From DASTFY01 sp963813375 (GTDB lineage Bacteria; Actinomycetota; Acidimicrobiia; Acidimicrobiales; Ilumatobacteraceae), in assembly GCA_963813375.1 (NCBI GenBank), contig CAWEYT010000015.1:124001-188000 (forward strand): DNA of 64,000 nucleotides. The letters run 5' to 3'. Below are positions 35,275 to 44,062 of the stretch, one piece after another. The number at the start of each line of letters is the position of its first letter. The stretch's first letter is position 1. The translations under genes were made by a program, and so were the position numbers. The notes beneath the pieces are model-generated. The model was not told the DNA's origin, searched no databases, and worked only from the letters and a program-made list of their open reading frames with translations.

Positions 35275-35829
35275 TCAGCGGGCGCTCCTCTGACCGTCGG
35301 CCTCGAGTGCTCGCTCCTGATCGCCCGGAGCAGGCTCACCCGACCGCGCCGCGGACGCGGGTGTGGTCGTGTCCCCTTGGTCGTCCCGGAAGAACAGCAG
35401 CGGCACCACGAACCACAGTAGGACCGTCGCGGCGACCAGCGCGCCCCCGACGATGCCGGAGAACGGTGAGCCGTAGACGACATCGGCCACCAGGTAGACC
35501 GCGGCGCCGACGGCCAGCGCGAGAAGAGCCATGCCGGCGATGGCGCAGAAGTTGGCCGTCCGGATGATGTCCTCCTTGGACCGCCGACGGAAGCGCATGC
35601 GGTGATGGGCGGACGGGGCGATGAGCAGCAGCGACCCGAGGGCGGCGGTGATGACCGCGAACATGTAGATGCGGCGGTCCGCGGCGTCGAGCTCGTCGAA
35701 GCGCTGCATGAAGGGCACGGTGAGCAGGAAGGCCAGCAGCACCTGCGCGCCGGGCAGGGCGACTCGCAGCTCGTTCAGCAGCTCGATGAGCTCACGGTTG
35801 ATGCGCTCGCCCCGGTCTTCTTGTTCCAT
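35275..35829 (-). CDS. DUF6328-type four-helix membrane protein
   Basis: A 184-aa protein with the signature INRELIELLNELRVALPGAQ, then VLLAFLLTVPFMQRF, IYMFAVITAALGSLLLIAPS, FCAIAGMALLALAVGAAVYL and VGGALVAATVLLWFVVPLLF: four membrane helices. The acidic tail is disordered. The family is unassigned in function and common in actinobacteria. It is divergent from the amidase gene. Confidence 0.8.
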   Translation of the reverse strand: MEQEDRGERINRELIELLNELRVALPGAQVLLAFLLTVPFMQRFDELDAADRRIYMFAVITAALGSLLLIAPSAHHRMRFRRRSKEDIIRTANFCAIAGMALLALAVGAAVYLVADVVYGSPFSGIVGGALVAATVLLWFVVPLLFFRDDQGDTTTPASAARSGEPAPGDQERALEADGQRSAR

Positions 35830-35958
35830 CTCCGTGGTGCTACCCCGTTCGGGCGATGTGAAAACAGGGCGTGTCCCGCCGGTGAACGGTGCGTGACGCC
35901 CCAGGAAGGCGGTGCTCCATCCGCCCGGAGGAGCCTGCCGAGCGCGATCCTGGCCACG

Positions 35959-36684
35959 GTGTGCATCACCCGCCGTCAGCTCCTCGTCGGCACCGCCGCC
36001 GGTCTCGTCGCGGCGTCGTTGCGCACCACGATGGGCTGCGCGCCGCCCGTGGACGTCGGCCGGCTCCGGATCCATCCCCGGACGTCGTGGGGTGCCGACC
36101 TGCCGCCCCGTGGGCCGCTGTACCCGGAGGACGTCCGCTTCCTGCTCGTCCACCACGGCGCCATGCCGAACACGTACGGCGCTGGTGACGTCCCCGGGCT
36201 GCTCCGGAGCGCGTTCCTGTATCAGACCGGCGCGGCGAGGCGATGGCCGGACGTGTCCTACAACTTCTTCGTCGACCGGTTCGGCGGCGTGTGGGAGGGT
36301 CGCACCGGGAGCCTCGCCGGGCCTGTCATGGCCGACGCCACGGGCGGCAGCCAGGGATTCGCGCAGCTCGTGTGCCTGCTCGGCGACTTCATGGTCCAGG
36401 CGCCCACGGCGGAGATGACGGGTTCGTTGGTCGCGCTGCTCGCCTTCCTGGCCGATCGACACGGTCTGGACGTCGACCCCGCCGCTCCCGTGACCTTCAC
36501 GTCGCGGGGCTCCGAACGCTGGCCCGCTGGAGCGACGGTCACCGCCCGTCCCATCTCCGGCCACCGGGACATGTCGTTCACGTACTGTCCGGGCGACGCC
36601 GTCTACCGGATGCTGGCCGCCGAGATCCCCATGCGGGTCGCGGCGCTGCGGGCCCAGGCACCGGCGTCTACCCGGCCGCCGTAG
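35959..36684 (+). CDS. Tat-exported peptidoglycan amidase / PGRP-like protein
   Basis: An N-acetylmuramoyl-L-alanine amidase (Amidase_2/PGRP fold). The amino end CITRRQLLVGTAAGLVAASL is a twin-arginine signal (TRRQLL). The catalytic domain has RIHPRTSWGADLPPRG, the first zinc His in FLLVHHGAMPN, YNFFVDRFGGVWEGRTGS, and the last ligands in GHRDMSFTYCPGDAVY (His and Cys). It cleaves the amide between MurNAc and the stem peptide outside the membrane. GTG 35959 places the RR motif at residues 5-6; GTG 35893 would add a 22-residue n-region. It is convergent with the YkgJ gene. Confidence 0.85.
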   Translation: MCITRRQLLVGTAAGLVAASLRTTMGCAPPVDVGRLRIHPRTSWGADLPPRGPLYPEDVRFLLVHHGAMPNTYGAGDVPGLLRSAFLYQTGAARRWPDVSYNFFVDRFGGVWEGRTGSLAGPVMADATGGSQGFAQLVCLLGDFMVQAPTAEMTGSLVALLAFLADRHGLDVDPAAPVTFTSRGSERWPAGATVTARPISGHRDMSFTYCPGDAVYRMLAAEIPMRVAALRAQAPASTRPP

Positions 36685-36710
36685 CCGCGCCAGCGAGGAC
36701 GAGCGCGCCT

Positions 36711-37329
36711 TCAGCGGCCGCGCCGGCGACGGAGCTCCACCCGCACCTCCGCCGGAGCTGGTGGGCGATCGTGGTCCAGGAACAGGTCGTGGAGCTCGAC
36801 GGCCAGCACCGCCAGCTGCGTGCCCGGGACGGGGCCAGGGTCGGGCAGCACCTCAGGGTGGTCCTGCACGAAGCGGGCAGCGGCGCGGACCGCATCGTGC
36901 TCGGCGCTGGCCTGGTCGTCGCGGTAGCGGAACTCCCAGCGCCCCGCCCGTTCCGCGACGAGCGGCTGGTCGGGTGTGACCCCGGCGGCGGGGAAGACCC
37001 GGCAGTCATAGGTCCGGCAGGCTCGCGGACGGTGCGCGTAGATCGAACATCTGTCCTCGACCAGCATCGGGCAGTGCCCCCGTTCGTCGTAGCCGAGCAC
37101 GACGTGGCCTCTGGGCCGGCCGGGCGCCGGGAACGTGAGCTCGTCGGGCACGTGGGCCAGGGTGTCGAGCTCGTCGGGTTCGATGTGGACGAACTGAGAT
37201 GACGCGGCAGCATGCCGTGCAGCCGGCGCACGGGACGTCCGAGCCCCCGCCGGTCCTGAGCGCATGGACCATCGCCGCCAACCAGGACGAGAGCTCGCCG
37301 GCCGGTGTCGTGGTCTCCGTGCGCCCCAC
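36711..37329 (-). CDS. YkgJ family cysteine-cluster protein (frameshift near 37205)
   Basis: A metal-binding (zinc or Fe-S) protein of about 205 aa. The first cluster CAGCTACC is near the amino end (WLAAMVHALRTGGGSDVPCA), and after a one-base break come VHIEPDELDTLAHVPDEL, GHCPMLVEDRCSIYAHRPRA and CRTYDCRVFP, giving the usual CxxCxxCC...C...C-x6-C...C pattern. It starts at GTG 37329, only 5 bp after the TIR gene stop on the same strand, so the two are almost certainly cotranscribed. Function of the family is unresolved. Confidence 0.82.
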
Positions 37330-37334
37330 GGCCG

Positions 37335-38711
37335 TCAGTCGGTGGTCTGGAGCGACCGCAGGTAGCGCTCCGTCGAAAGGATGGAGAACGAGCGGTTCAG
37401 CTCGGCGAGGACCGCCAGCTGCGCTTCGACGGCATCGAGGTCCTGGGCGTTGATGGCCGCATCCAGCTCGCGCAGGGTGGCCTCCCAGTGCGCGCCCATG
37501 GCGTCGATGCCATGCTCCTCGTAGTCCGCTCCGTAGACGCGGCGGAGCTCGGCCTGGCCGAACACGCCGTAGGTGTTGGCCTCGTCGTACACGAGGGCCA
37601 GCGCCTCTCGGATGTCCTCGAGCACCGGAAGCCCTTCACGTGCGCGCGCCCGCACGGAACCACCGAACTCCTCGATCACCTCCAGCTGGAACCGGGCGTT
37701 GATCCGCACGAGCGTCAGCTCGGGGCCGCCGATGCGGGCGGTCGTGGCCTGCGGGTCGAACAGCACCGTGACCTCGGCGGGACGGCCGCGCGGCTCGGCT
37801 CCTGCCGCGGCGTCCGCCCGCCCGCGGTCCACGGGCGGCTCACGCACGATGCGGTAGAGCACCGGCTTCAGCGACCGTTGCCGCCGCCGACCCTGGTTCC
37901 AGGCCCGCAGGGTGGCTGTGATGGGCGTGAACAGCTCCTCTCTGAGGGCGAGCACGTACCGCCGGTCGAGCTGCGCCCGCCAGGCCGACTCCCGTCCGTC
38001 GACGGCGTCGAGGAGGTCGCCCCAGGTGTGGGTCCGGCGGCCGATGGCCTGGTTGAAGAGCGAGAGGGTGAACTCCGTGGTGCCGCCGGGACCCTCCACC
38101 ACCCGCGCACCGTCGGGGATGCCGGACTCGACGCCGTCGACGCCGCGCAGGTCCAGCACCACCCGATGGCACGGGTGGTAGGCGCCCTCGCTCACCGTGT
38201 TGTCCGGGAACGCCTCCACGATCCTGGTGGCGGCCTTCAGGAGCTGCGGCTGGCGGATCCTCGGGGAGATGGCGCCGACGCGCCAGTCATCCGACACCCG
38301 CCACGTCGCCCGGCACAGCTCACCGAGGAACCGCTCGATGGCGTCGACCTGGGCCGGTACGGCCTGCAGGTTGGCCAGCGGGCTCGGGGTGGAGGCCGAA
38401 GGGTCGTAGATGCACACGACGGCGGAGATGTCGTCGACGTCGCTGCGGGTGAAGAGACCGGTCTCGAACAGGCACCAGTCCCACGATGCGGTCGGCCGCG
38501 TGAAGAGCAGCACCAGCATGTGGCTCTCGGCCAGGCGGTGGCGGATCTCCCGGTTCCAGTCGGTGCCGGCGGACAGGTTGGCACCGGACACGAAGCACTC
38601 GATGGTCGGGGAGAGACCCTCCAGCGCCTGCTGGAAGGCCACCGCCAGCGTGTGGTTCTCGTGCTTGTGGCTGACGAAGATGTGAAAGCGTTCGTCGGAC
38701 AATCGAGGCAC
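37335..38711 (-). CDS. TIR-domain protein with a unique C-terminal region
   Basis: A 458-aa protein. The N-terminal TIR domain (about residues 1-130) starts FHIFVSHKHENHTLAVAFQQ, has FVSGANLSAGTDWNREIRHR and SWDWCLFETGLF; the Glu in the last segment sits where TIR NADases place their catalytic Glu. The remaining about 320 residues are rich in alpha/beta pattern (FTLSLFNQAIGRRTHTWGDL, VLFDPQATTARIGGPELTLV) and end in helices; I recognise no family. GTG 38711 is preceded by AGGAGCAGGGGG. It is cotranscribed with the YkgJ-type gene. It may act in NAD-consuming phage defence or signalling (inference). Confidence 0.8.
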   Translation of the reverse strand: MPRLSDERFHIFVSHKHENHTLAVAFQQALEGLSPTIECFVSGANLSAGTDWNREIRHRLAESHMLVLLFTRPTASWDWCLFETGLFTRSDVDDISAVVCIYDPSASTPSPLANLQAVPAQVDAIERFLGELCRATWRVSDDWRVGAISPRIRQPQLLKAATRIVEAFPDNTVSEGAYHPCHRVVLDLRGVDGVESGIPDGARVVEGPGGTTEFTLSLFNQAIGRRTHTWGDLLDAVDGRESAWRAQLDRRYVLALREELFTPITATLRAWNQGRRRQRSLKPVLYRIVREPPVDRGRADAAAGAEPRGRPAEVTVLFDPQATTARIGGPELTLVRINARFQLEVIEEFGGSVRARAREGLPVLEDIREALALVYDEANTYGVFGQAELRRVYGADYEEHGIDAMGAHWEATLRELDAAINAQDLDAVEAQLAVLAELNRSFSILSTERYLRSLQTTD

Positions 38712-38826
38712 TTGGTTCCCCCTGCTCCTCCCGTCGGTCGTGCCGCGCGGTGGACGTTGGATAGCACGAATGGAGCAGCGAGCGGCGCTTCCCGATCCGC
38801 CGGTCAGTGCTACCCGACCTCCCGCT

Positions 38827-39249
38827 CTACTTCTGAAGCCGAACCGATCCGTCCTCGCTGAGGGTCCAGTACGGGTTGTGCGCGACCTCCCACGGGTGAC
38901 CGTCAGGATCGACGAACACCCCTGAGTAGCCGCCCCAGAACGTCGCCGCGCCAGCTCGCCCGATCGTCGCACCGGCGGCCGCCGCCTCGTCCAGCACGGC
39001 GTCCACCTCCGCGGGCGAGGCGACGTTGTAGGCAAGGGTCACGCCGCCCCAGCCTCCACCGTCCTCGACGGTGCTGTCGCCGGCCAGCTCCTCGCGGCCC
39101 CACAGCGCCAGGATCATTCCGCCGGCCTGGAAGAACACGACGTCCCCGGAGGGCGGTGACTCCCCCGACCAGCCCAGCGCCTCGTAGAACCTACGAGCCC
39201 GGCCCAGATCACGCACACCGAGGGTGACGAGGGAGATCCGTTGTTCCAT
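38827..39249 (-). CDS. VOC family (glyoxalase-like) protein
   Basis: A 140-aa vicinal-oxygen-chelate protein: ISLVTLGVRDLGRARRFYEA, VVFFQAGGMILALWGREELA, and SGVFVDPDGHPWEVAHNPYW, which carries the terminal metal-type Glu. ATG 39249 follows the same-strand region upstream of the TIR operon by a 115-bp gap. It could be a dioxygenase, isomerase or resistance protein; the substrate is unknown. Confidence 0.87.
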   Translation of the reverse strand: MEQRISLVTLGVRDLGRARRFYEALGWSGESPPSGDVVFFQAGGMILALWGREELAGDSTVEDGGGWGGVTLAYNVASPAEVDAVLDEAAAAGATIGRAGAATFWGGYSGVFVDPDGHPWEVAHNPYWTLSEDGSVRLQK

Positions 39250-39340
39250 GACCGAGAGCCTCGCGCTCGGTAGGTGCAACGCGGACCTTCCTGTCCATCG
39301 CCCAGCTCCTGTTCCCCGGCCGCTTCCCGGCGTAGCCGGT

Positions 39341-39346
39341 TACTCT
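39341..39346 (+). promoter_or_regulatory. -10 box (TACTCT), leaderless-type, before the GH3 lipoprotein
   Basis: TACTCT, then 8 nt, then GTA at 39355 exactly where a GTG would be expected. It shows where the gene starts even though the printed codon is not a start. Confidence 0.4.
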
Positions 39347-39354
39347 CCACCGCC

Positions 39355-40582
39355 GTACGCGCTTCACGCCGCCACGACCGCACTTCCGCCGTCGCGCGGG
39401 CGCTCGCCGCATTGGTCGTCCTGGTGGCCGGCTGCGGCGGATCGGGCGACGGGCGCTCGGACACAACCGGCACGGCGCGCCCAGCGCCAACCACGAGCTC
39501 CCCTGTAGACCGTGCCGCCGAGCACGCCGGCACCGACCACCACTCCGACGACCCCACCCACGACTCCACTGCCGACGGTGCCCCCCGCACCGCCCGAGTT
39601 GCTGGCCGGAGCGATGGTGCTCTGCGCGTTCGCCGAGCCGGCGGTGCCGGCCTGGGCACTGGAGCGGGTGCAGGCCGGATGGGCGGCAGGCGTCCTGTTG
39701 TACCGGCGGAACCTGCCGTCGGAAGCTCAGGCCGTGGCCAACGCGGTGGCGATCCAGGCCGCGGCGCGGGCGTCGCCTTCCCCGTTGCCCGCCATCGTCG
39801 CCACCGACCAGGAGGGAGGGGTCGTCGCCCGCATCCCAGGCCCGCCGAGCGACTCCGCGGCCGGCATGGGTCTGCTGCCGCCTCCGGCCGTGGAGGCGGA
39901 GGGGCGGGCGACCGCGGACCTCCTGCGTCGTTGGGGCGTCAACACGGACCTCGCTCCCGTGGCCGACGTCGCCCGTCCGGGCACGTTCGAGGACCGTTCC
40001 CGCCGGTCGTTCGGTGCCGATCCTGCGGTGGTGGCGGCGGACGTGTCGGCCTTCGTGTCCGGACTCCGCCAGGGCGCGGTCGCGGCAACGCTGAAGCACT
40101 TCCCGGGGCTGGGCGCGGCCTCGGCCAACACCGACGACACCGAAGGAGCGGTCACCCTCTCCGCCGAGGAGCTGCGCGGCATCGACCTGGTGCCGTTCCG
40201 GGCCGGGGTGGGCGCCGGGGCCGAGCTCGTCATGGTGTCGAGCGCGTCCTATGCGGCCTTGGCACCCGGCGTCGCCGTGACGTCGCCGGTGATCGTCGAG
40301 GGATTGCTGCGGGGTGAGCTGGGGTTCAAGGGCGTGGCGGTGTCCGACGCGCTCGATGCCAGTGGGCTGGCCGTCGTCGGTGGGCCTGCGGAGGTGGCAG
40401 TGGCGGCTGCGGCGGCCGGGGTCGATCTGCTCATCACCGAAGGCCCGGGACGCTGCATCGAGCTGCATCAGGCGCTCGTGCAGGCCATGGCCGACGGCCG
40501 GTTGCCGCTCGAGCGGGCCCGACAGGCCGCTGAGCGGGTCACGGCGCTGCGCCGGGCCCTGGCGCCGGCGCCGCCCGCCTGA
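39355..40582 (+). CDS. Glycoside hydrolase family 3 lipoprotein, beta-N-acetylhexosaminidase-like (frameshift near 39505)
   Basis: A lipoprotein signal ARALAALVVLVAGCGG (lipobox LVAGC) is followed by a Thr/Pro linker (TPAPTTTPTTPPTTPLPT) and a GH3 TIM barrel. The barrel shows VATDQEGGVVARIPG, VNTDLAPVADV, the KHFPGLGAASANTDDTE loop that supplies the acid/base in NagZ-type enzymes, and FKGVAVSDALDAS with the nucleophile Asp. Mycobacterial LpqI is similar. It would trim GlcNAc from peptidoglycan fragments. The signal and the catalytic domain are in different frames. The start is probably at 39355, where the codon reads GTA instead of GTG. Confidence 0.82.
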
Positions 40583-40654
40583 ATGCCGCGGCCGCGGCGG
40601 TCCGAGCGCGGCAATCCGATGGCGCGACGCCGCCAGCCGCGATGGACTGCCGGC

Positions 40655-41999
40655 ATGATCGACGCGCGGCCGCTGTCCGGCGACCTGCTCCTGCGGACGG
40701 CACGACCGGGTGACGCCGCCGAGCTGGCCGAGTTCAACGCGTCCGTCCATGCGGACGAAACGATCCCCAGGTGACGCCATCGCCGAGTGGACGCTCGAGC
40801 TGTTCGAGATACCTCCGCCCGGCTTTCGGGCCGAGGACGACATCCTCGTCGTCGAGGACACCGCGTCGGGCCGCCTGGTCTCGAGCCTCTGCCTCATCCC
40901 GCAGACGTGGTCCTATGCGGGGGTGCCGACATCGGTCGGCCAGCCCGAGCTGGTCGGCACGCATCCCGACTACCGCCGCCGCGGGCTGGTGCGGGCGCAG
41001 TTCGAGGTCATCCATGCCCGTAGCGCCGAGCTCGGTCAGCAGTGGCAGATCATCGGCGGCATCCCCTGGTACTACCGGCAGTTCGGGTACTCCTACGCCC
41101 TGGATCTGCCGCCCTTCCCCATCTGGCGCTGGGGAAAGAGCCAGCCCGAGCCTCCCGCCGGGTACAGCCTTCGCCCCGCGGTCGCCGCCGACATCCCGTT
41201 CGTGGCCGCGCTCGACGAGGCCGCGGCGACCCGGTCGTCGCTGTGCTGCCTGCGCGGCGTCGACGGCATGACGTACGAGGTGACCCGACGCCCCGGCGCA
41301 CTGCCCACCGGCCGGATCCTGGTGCTCGAACAGTCGCGGCGCGGCGGCGCCGGACGCTCCTGCCGAGCCGGTCGGCTACGTGGTCCACTCGTCCGCGTCT
41401 GCGGGAAGGCCGTGTCCAGCTTTGGATCCTCGAGCTCGTCGCCGGCCGGAGCTGGCTCGAGCCGACGGCGGCCGTGCTGGCCCACGTGGCCGCGTGGGGA
41501 GCCGACCGGCCGGACGGCCCCGCCACTGGGATCAGCCTCCTGCTGCCCGACGGGCATCCGGCCAGGCGCTGCGTCTCCACGCACCTCGACCAGCCGGCCG
41601 GCAACACGTACGGCCTCTACGTCCGGGTACCCGACCGTGGGCAGTTCCTCCGCGCCGTCGCACCGGCCCTCGAGGCGCGGGTGGCCGCATCCCCTGCGGT
41701 CGGCTTCTGCGGTGAGCTGATCATCGACCTGTTCACGGAGCGACTGACGCTGTGCTTCGACGCCGGCCGCCTGGTCGACGTCGAGCGGGCCCGTGAGACC
41801 GGTGAGACCGGGGAGATCGCAGGCTCTGTGGACCTGCGGCTGCCGGACGAGGCCTTCCTGCACCTGCTGTTCGGCAACCGGTCCCTGGCGGAGGTCGAGA
41901 CCACGTATGCCGATGCCGCAGATCTGCACCGACCGCGGGAGCTTGCTGGGCGAGGTCCTGTTCCCTCGCATGACGCTGACCCCCTGGACCGTCGGCTGA
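40655..41999 (+). CDS. Eis-like GNAT N-acetyltransferase (at least three frameshifts)
   Basis: A tandem-GNAT plus SCP2-like protein of about 448 aa. The first GNAT has LRTARPGDAAELAEFNASVH and, after a break near 40775, EDDILVVEDTASGRLVSSLC and the acetyl-CoA loop GTHPDYRRRGLVRAQFEVIH. The second begins GYSLRPAVAADIPFVAALDE. After a shift near 41350 come LELVAGRSWLEPTAAVLAHV and the SCP2-type end LTLCFDAGRLVDVE; a last shift near 41950 gives EVLFPRMTLTPWTVG. The RRRG acetyl-CoA motif is intact. Eis relatives acetylate amines, including aminoglycosides and proteins; the substrate is unknown here. Confidence 0.78.
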
Positions 42000-42084
42000 C
42001 GCGCACCGGTCGTAGCGGGCCCTCGCCGCCTCCGTCGCGCCGGCTGTGGCCTCGCCGGCTCACTGCGCCCGTTGTCCGGCCGTC

Positions 42085-42090
42085 TACCCT
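42085..42090 (+). promoter_or_regulatory. -10 box (TACCCT), leaderless-type
   Basis: TACCCT, 8 nt, then GTG 42099 of the SpoIIAA-like gene. It decides that start over the upstream TTG at 42072, which lies before the box. Confidence 0.5.
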
Positions 42091-42098
42091 TCGCCGCC

Positions 42099-42455
42099 GT
42101 GCTCGAACCCATCAGCGACCTGCCCGACGGCGTCTTCGGCCTGCGGGCAGTCGGGCCGTTCAGCGTCGACGATTACGTGACCGTCATCGAACCTGAGCTC
42201 GATCGCCTCGAGGCCGCGCAGGAGGAGCTGCGCCTGTTGCTCCACCTCGGCCCACAGTTCACCGGCTTCGGCGAGGGTGCATGGGGGGAGCTGACCTCCG
42301 AGATCCGCCACGCCTCGTTCCATCGCGGCGCCGTGGTCACGGACGACGACATGGTCCGCAACGGCCTCCGGGTGCTGCGGTGGGTGCTGCGGGGCGACGT
42401 GCGGACGTTCCGCAACCGCGAGTACGACCGCGCCGTGGGCTGGGTGGCCACCTGA
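42099..42455 (+). CDS. SpoIIAA-like (STAS/SEC14-fold) protein
   Basis: A 118-aa protein: DLPDGVFGLRAVGPFSVDDY, LRLLLHLGPQFTGFGEGAWG, RGAVVTDDDMVRNGLRVLRW and RTFRNREYDRAVGWV. The pattern is that of the SpoIIAA-like family (small alpha/beta domain, possible lipophilic-ligand or membrane role). GTG 42099 is chosen from the promoter geometry. Monocistronic. Confidence 0.75.
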   Translation: MLEPISDLPDGVFGLRAVGPFSVDDYVTVIEPELDRLEAAQEELRLLLHLGPQFTGFGEGAWGELTSEIRHASFHRGAVVTDDDMVRNGLRVLRWVLRGDVRTFRNREYDRAVGWVAT

Positions 42456-42523
42456 CCGAGTGCGGCAGCACCCCGACGTCTGAACCGTGCTCGGTCCGGC
42501 GTGGAACGGTCGTCCTCGTCCTC

Positions 42524-42529
42524 TACCCT
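42524..42529 (+). promoter_or_regulatory. -10 box (TACCCT) of the carD leader/carD transcript
   Basis: TACCCT, 8 nt (containing GGAGG), then GTG 42538 of a 22-codon ORF that ends at the carD start. Confidence 0.5.
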
Positions 42530-42537
42530 GGAGGACC

Positions 42538-42606
42538 GTGTCTCGGACGGCCGACCGGCCGGACCGGTCTCGGCTCCCATCCCCCAACCGTCCGGTGGTC
42601 GCGTGA
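42538..42606 (+). CDS. 22-codon leader ORF overlapping the carD start
   Basis: GTG 42538 opens VSRTADRPDRSRLPSPNRPV, then VA and TGA at 42604-42606, sharing GTGA with the carD GTG at 42603. It has both a promoter at leaderless spacing and a GGAGG 3 nt upstream, whereas carD itself has no ribosome site. The peptide is rich in Arg (5 of 22), Pro, Asp and Ser. Either it is a coupled leader peptide, or carD's real start is misjudged. Confidence 0.4.
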   Translation: MSRTADRPDRSRLPSPNRPVVA

Positions 42607-43134
42607 AGTTCAAGAAGGGTGAAACGGTCATCTACCCCCAGCACGGCGCGTGCATCGTGCAGGGGACGACAGAAGAAGACCATGTTCGGTGAGACCAAGG
42701 AGTACCTGGTCCTGCGCTCGGTCATCGGCGAGATGACGTTGTCCGTGCCGCTCGACAAGACCGAGGACGTCGGGGTGCGCCCGCCGGTGTCGGCCGACGA
42801 GCTCGAGGACCTGGTGTCGGTGCTGTCCAAGCCCGATCCCCGCGTGCCGTCCAACTGGTCGCGGCGGTTCAAGAACCACCAGGAGAAGCTGAAGTCCGGC
42901 GACGTGTACCAGGTGGCCGAAGTGGTCCGGAACCTGGCCGCCCGCAACCGGGATGCCGCCCTGTCGGCCGCTGAGCGCACGATGTACGAGCGGGCCCGCA
43001 TCAACCTGGTCTCCGAGATCGCCCCGGCGCTGAAGGTGAGCGCCGAAGCGGCCGAGCAGTACCTCGACGACGCGCTGGCCAAGGGCGTCCTGCGCCCGCC
43101 CAAGGAGACCTCGGAAGCCAAGAAGGGCGCCTGA
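42603..43134 (+). CDS. carD: CarD family transcriptional regulator (frameshift near 42670)
   Basis: An RNA-polymerase-binding activator that stabilises open complexes at rRNA and housekeeping promoters. The Tudor-like RID domain starts VKFKKGETVIYPQHGACIVQ; after a one-base break come MFGETKEYLVLRSVIGEMTL and VPLDKTEDVGVRPPV. The C-terminal DNA-binding domain has VPSNWSRRFKNHQEKLKSGD (Trp for minor-groove contact), VYQVAEVVRNLAARNRDAAL and LSAAERTMYERARINLVSEI. Being essential in mycobacteria, the frameshift is almost certainly a sequence error. About 176 aa. Confidence 0.93.
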
Positions 43135-43155
43135 CGCCTCACTGCGACCCGCCGT

Positions 43156-43161
43156 TAGGGT
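43156..43161 (+). promoter_or_regulatory. -10 box (TAGGGT), leaderless-type
   Basis: TAGGGT, 8 nt, ATG 43170 of the YihY gene; no ribosome site. Confidence 0.5.
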
Positions 43162-43169
43162 CGAGGCCC

Positions 43170-44051
43170 ATGCCGGGCCAGTCAGGCTCCAAGCTCGCGC
43201 GGTTGCGGGAGCGCTCGCGGTTCGTCGACGGCCTGTGGCGCATGATCACGAAGGCCAAGGTGGACGGGGAGCGCCGCCTGGCCGCGGAGATCACGTACTA
43301 CGCGTTCTTCTCGCTGTTCCCGCTGCTGATGGTGTTCGTCACGATCGTCCAGGCCGCCTTCGACGAAAGGAGGAGCGAGGAGATCCTCGACTCGGTCCTC
43401 GGGCAGTTCCCGGTGATCAGCAACGACATCCTGCGCAACGCCAGCAGCCCGGAGGGGAGAGGGGTGGCCGCCTTCATCGGCATCGTGCTGGCCCTCTGGG
43501 CCGGCTCCCACGCCTTTGAGTCCTTCGAGCACGCCATGCGCGTCGTGTGGGAGGGCCCGGCCGTGCCCCCCGAGAGCCTGGTCAAGAGCCGCTTGCGGGC
43601 CTTCGCCACGATGGCCATCCTCGGCGGCGCGATCCTGGCCACGACGATCGTCGGCTCGCTGCTCGCCGCGGTCACGATCCTGCCGGGCCTGGTCAAGCCG
43701 CTGTCCCTCGTCGTGAGCGTCGTCCTCAACACGGGCGTGATCCTCCTGGTCTTCCGCTACCTCGACCCCCATCGCCGGACCTGGCGGGTCCACATGCCCG
43801 GTGCGATCGTCGGCGCCGTCGGATGGACGATCCTGCAGACGGTCGGTGCCTACTTCGTGCGCTACGTGGTGAAAGGGGCGAGCGACATCTACGGCACGTT
43901 CGCGGTCGTGATCGGTCTGCTCACGTGGATCAACATCCAGGTGCGGCTCATCCTCTGGGCCGCTGAGCTCAACACCGTCATCGAGGACCCGGCGGCCGGC
44001 GACCTGAAGTCCGCGCCGGTGAAGCCCGGCGAGCCGGCAGCGGCGCAGTAG
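43170..44051 (+). CDS. YihY/BrkB family inner-membrane protein
   Basis: A six-helix membrane protein of 293 aa: RRLAAEITYYAFFSLFPLLM at helix 1, GVAAFIGIVLALWAGSHAFE, ATMAILGGAILATTIVGSLL, LVVSVVLNTGVILLVFRYLD, VHMPGAIVGAVGWTILQTVG and YGTFAVVIGLLTWINIQVRL. The family was once mis-called RNase BN; transporter or lipid-related roles are suggested but unproven. Confidence 0.9.
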   Translation: MPGQSGSKLARLRERSRFVDGLWRMITKAKVDGERRLAAEITYYAFFSLFPLLMVFVTIVQAAFDERRSEEILDSVLGQFPVISNDILRNASSPEGRGVAAFIGIVLALWAGSHAFESFEHAMRVVWEGPAVPPESLVKSRLRAFATMAILGGAILATTIVGSLLAAVTILPGLVKPLSLVVSVVLNTGVILLVFRYLDPHRRTWRVHMPGAIVGAVGWTILQTVGAYFVRYVVKGASDIYGTFAVVIGLLTWINIQVRLILWAAELNTVIEDPAAGDLKSAPVKPGEPAAAQ

Positions 44052-44062
44052 GTTCGCCCGCC

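Noticed and set aside
43170..44051. RNase BN
   Set aside because: YihY/BrkB proteins were once given this name, but the sequence is a six-helix membrane protein without nuclease motifs.
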